Below, piece by piece: positions 6,301 through 7,149 of a DNA stretch of 7,149 bases. The notes under the pieces were generated by a model. It saw only the letters and a list, made by a program, of their open reading frames with translations. It had not been told where the DNA came from and did no database searches. The stretch's first letter is position 1. Each line of letters opens with the position of its first letter. The translations under genes and the position numbers were made by a program. Source of the stretch: Wenzhouxiangella sp. (lineage in GTDB: Bacteria; Pseudomonadota; Gammaproteobacteria; Xanthomonadales; Wenzhouxiangellaceae); NCBI GenBank assembly GCA_007116585.1, contig SKIE01000198.1, positions 1-7,149 of the forward strand, given 5' to 3'.

Positions 6301-7149
6301 TCAACGTATTATCGGTGACCAGGCCGGCTCGCGCACATCGCCCTCACTGTCGACCAGCCGCTGGCGAATCCTCCCGTCGGCAGACACGGCGGCCAGTACG
6401 CCACGCCCGTTTTCGCGCGCGCCATACAAGACCATGCTGCCGTTGGGCGCAAAGCTTGGAGACTCGTCCAACCGGCCATTGGATAATACACGCAAACGCT
6501 CCGTTTCGCGATCATGGATTGCAATCCGGAAGTCGTTGTCACCATCGCTGTGGACCACTGCCAGGAAGCGTTCGTCCCGGGCCAGCGAGGCGCGCGCGTT
6601 GTAGCGGCCTTCAAAAGTCACCCGCTCCATGTTGCTGCCGTCGGCATTCATGACGTGAATCTGCGGCCGGCCGGCGCGGTCGGAGGTGAAATAGATCCGC
6701 TCACCGTCCGGCGACCACGCTGGTTCCGTGCTGATCGACCAGTGGTGAGTAAGCTGCTCATGCTGGCCGCTGTCCACGTCAATCACCCAGATATCGGGAC
6801 TGCCGCCGCGCGACAGGCTGACGGCCAGGCGACGGCCGTCGGGTGACCAGGCCGGCGCCCCGTTGATCCCGCGGCTAGAACTGACCACCTCGGTCTGGCC
6901 CGTAAAAAGATCCTGCACGATGATATTGGACCGACCAGTCGCGAAGGAGACATAGGCCAGCCGGCGCCCGTCCGGCGCCCAGGCCGGCGACAGGATGGGT
7001 TGGGTGTTACGGACCACGGTCTGCGGGTTGAAGCCATCGGCGTCGGCCACAACCAGCTCGAACAACTCGTCATCCCCACCCACGTCGGTGACCACAACAT
7101 AGGCGATGCGGGTGGCGAAAGCGCCCGGCACACCGATCAATGCCTCGTA
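6301..7149 (-). CDS. tolB: Tol-Pal system protein TolB, 5' end missing
   Basis: TolB is the periplasmic beta-propeller that contacts Pal and, through its N-terminus, TolA. The frame is open to the window edge; the visible 282 residues begin [18 protein letters not shown], matching the conserved entry from the N-terminal domain into the propeller (the family has YE-x-L-T-G). The TTG at 7140 is therefore an internal Leu codon, not a start. The propeller shows the repeated PAW(S/A)PDG-type motif: [27 protein letters not shown] and [14 protein letters not shown], then the degenerate blades [12 protein letters not shown] and [13 protein letters not shown], ending in PAWSPIIR as is usual for TolB. 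The missing part should be the signal peptide and N-terminal domain, roughly 150 residues. The gene lies 56 bases before pal; tolQ, tolR and tolA would be expected upstream, beyond 7149. Confidence 0.96.
   Translation of the reverse strand, partial: YEALIGVPGAFATRIAYVVVTDVGGDDELFELVVADADGFNPQTVVRNTQPILSPAWAPDGRRLAYVSFATGRSNIIVQDLFTGQTEVVSSSRGINGAPAWSPDGRRLAVSLSRGGSPDIWVIDVDSGQHEQLTHHWSISTEPAWSPDGERIYFTSDRAGRPQIHVMNADGSNMERVTFEGRYNARASLARDERFLAVVHSDGDNDFRIAIHDRETERLRVLSNGRLDESPSFAPNGSMVLYGARENGRGVLAAVSADGRIRQRLVDSEGDVREPAWSPIIR

Noticed and set aside
7138..7140. TTG as a possible start of the tolB fragment.
   Set aside because: The frame continues upstream with Tyr-Glu-Ala, matching the conserved YE-x-L segment inside TolB, so this codon is an internal leucine.

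Overview
The window looks like ordinary chromosomal DNA of a G+C-rich Gram-negative bacterium, most likely a gammaproteobacterium. The evidence is the gene order tolB-pal-cpoB-queE, which is typical of that class, together with two lipoprotein signals and periplasmic Tol-Pal proteins. The mix of genes would fit a Xanthomonadales/Chromatiales-type lineage, but nothing here fixes the genus. I see no rRNA, tRNA, CRISPR array, transposase, phage gene or integration site.

Layout: two transcription units converge at about position 2800. On the + strand, bases 1-2358 hold the 3' part of a two-repeat M16 (insulinase/pitrilysin-family) zinc peptidase whose beginning lies outside the window. It is followed after 9 bases by a small unrecognised lipoprotein gene (2368-2769). 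On the - strand, read from 7149 down to 2816, come six closely packed genes: tolB (5' end outside the window), pal, cpoB (ybgF), queE, a bacteriohemerythrin gene and cysQ. Gaps in this run are 56, -1 (overlap), 28, 51 and 27 bases, so co-transcription is plausible. A hairpin between the two units may terminate transcription from both sides.

Function: TolB, Pal and CpoB are the periplasmic and outer-membrane parts of the Tol-Pal system, which keeps the outer membrane attached during division and coordinates septal peptidoglycan synthesis. QueE makes the 7-deazaguanine precursor of queuosine in tRNA. The hemerythrin is a single-domain di-iron protein that probably binds or buffers O2. CysQ removes 3'-phosphoadenosine phosphates made by sulfate assimilation. 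The last three have no obvious biochemical link to Tol-Pal.

No novel multi-gene system is evident. The points most worth a second look are the hemerythrin-cysQ pair where queC often follows queE, the uncharacterised lipoprotein paired with the M16 peptidase, and a cysteine pair in Pal. All coding calls rest on reading motifs by eye; no database search was run.
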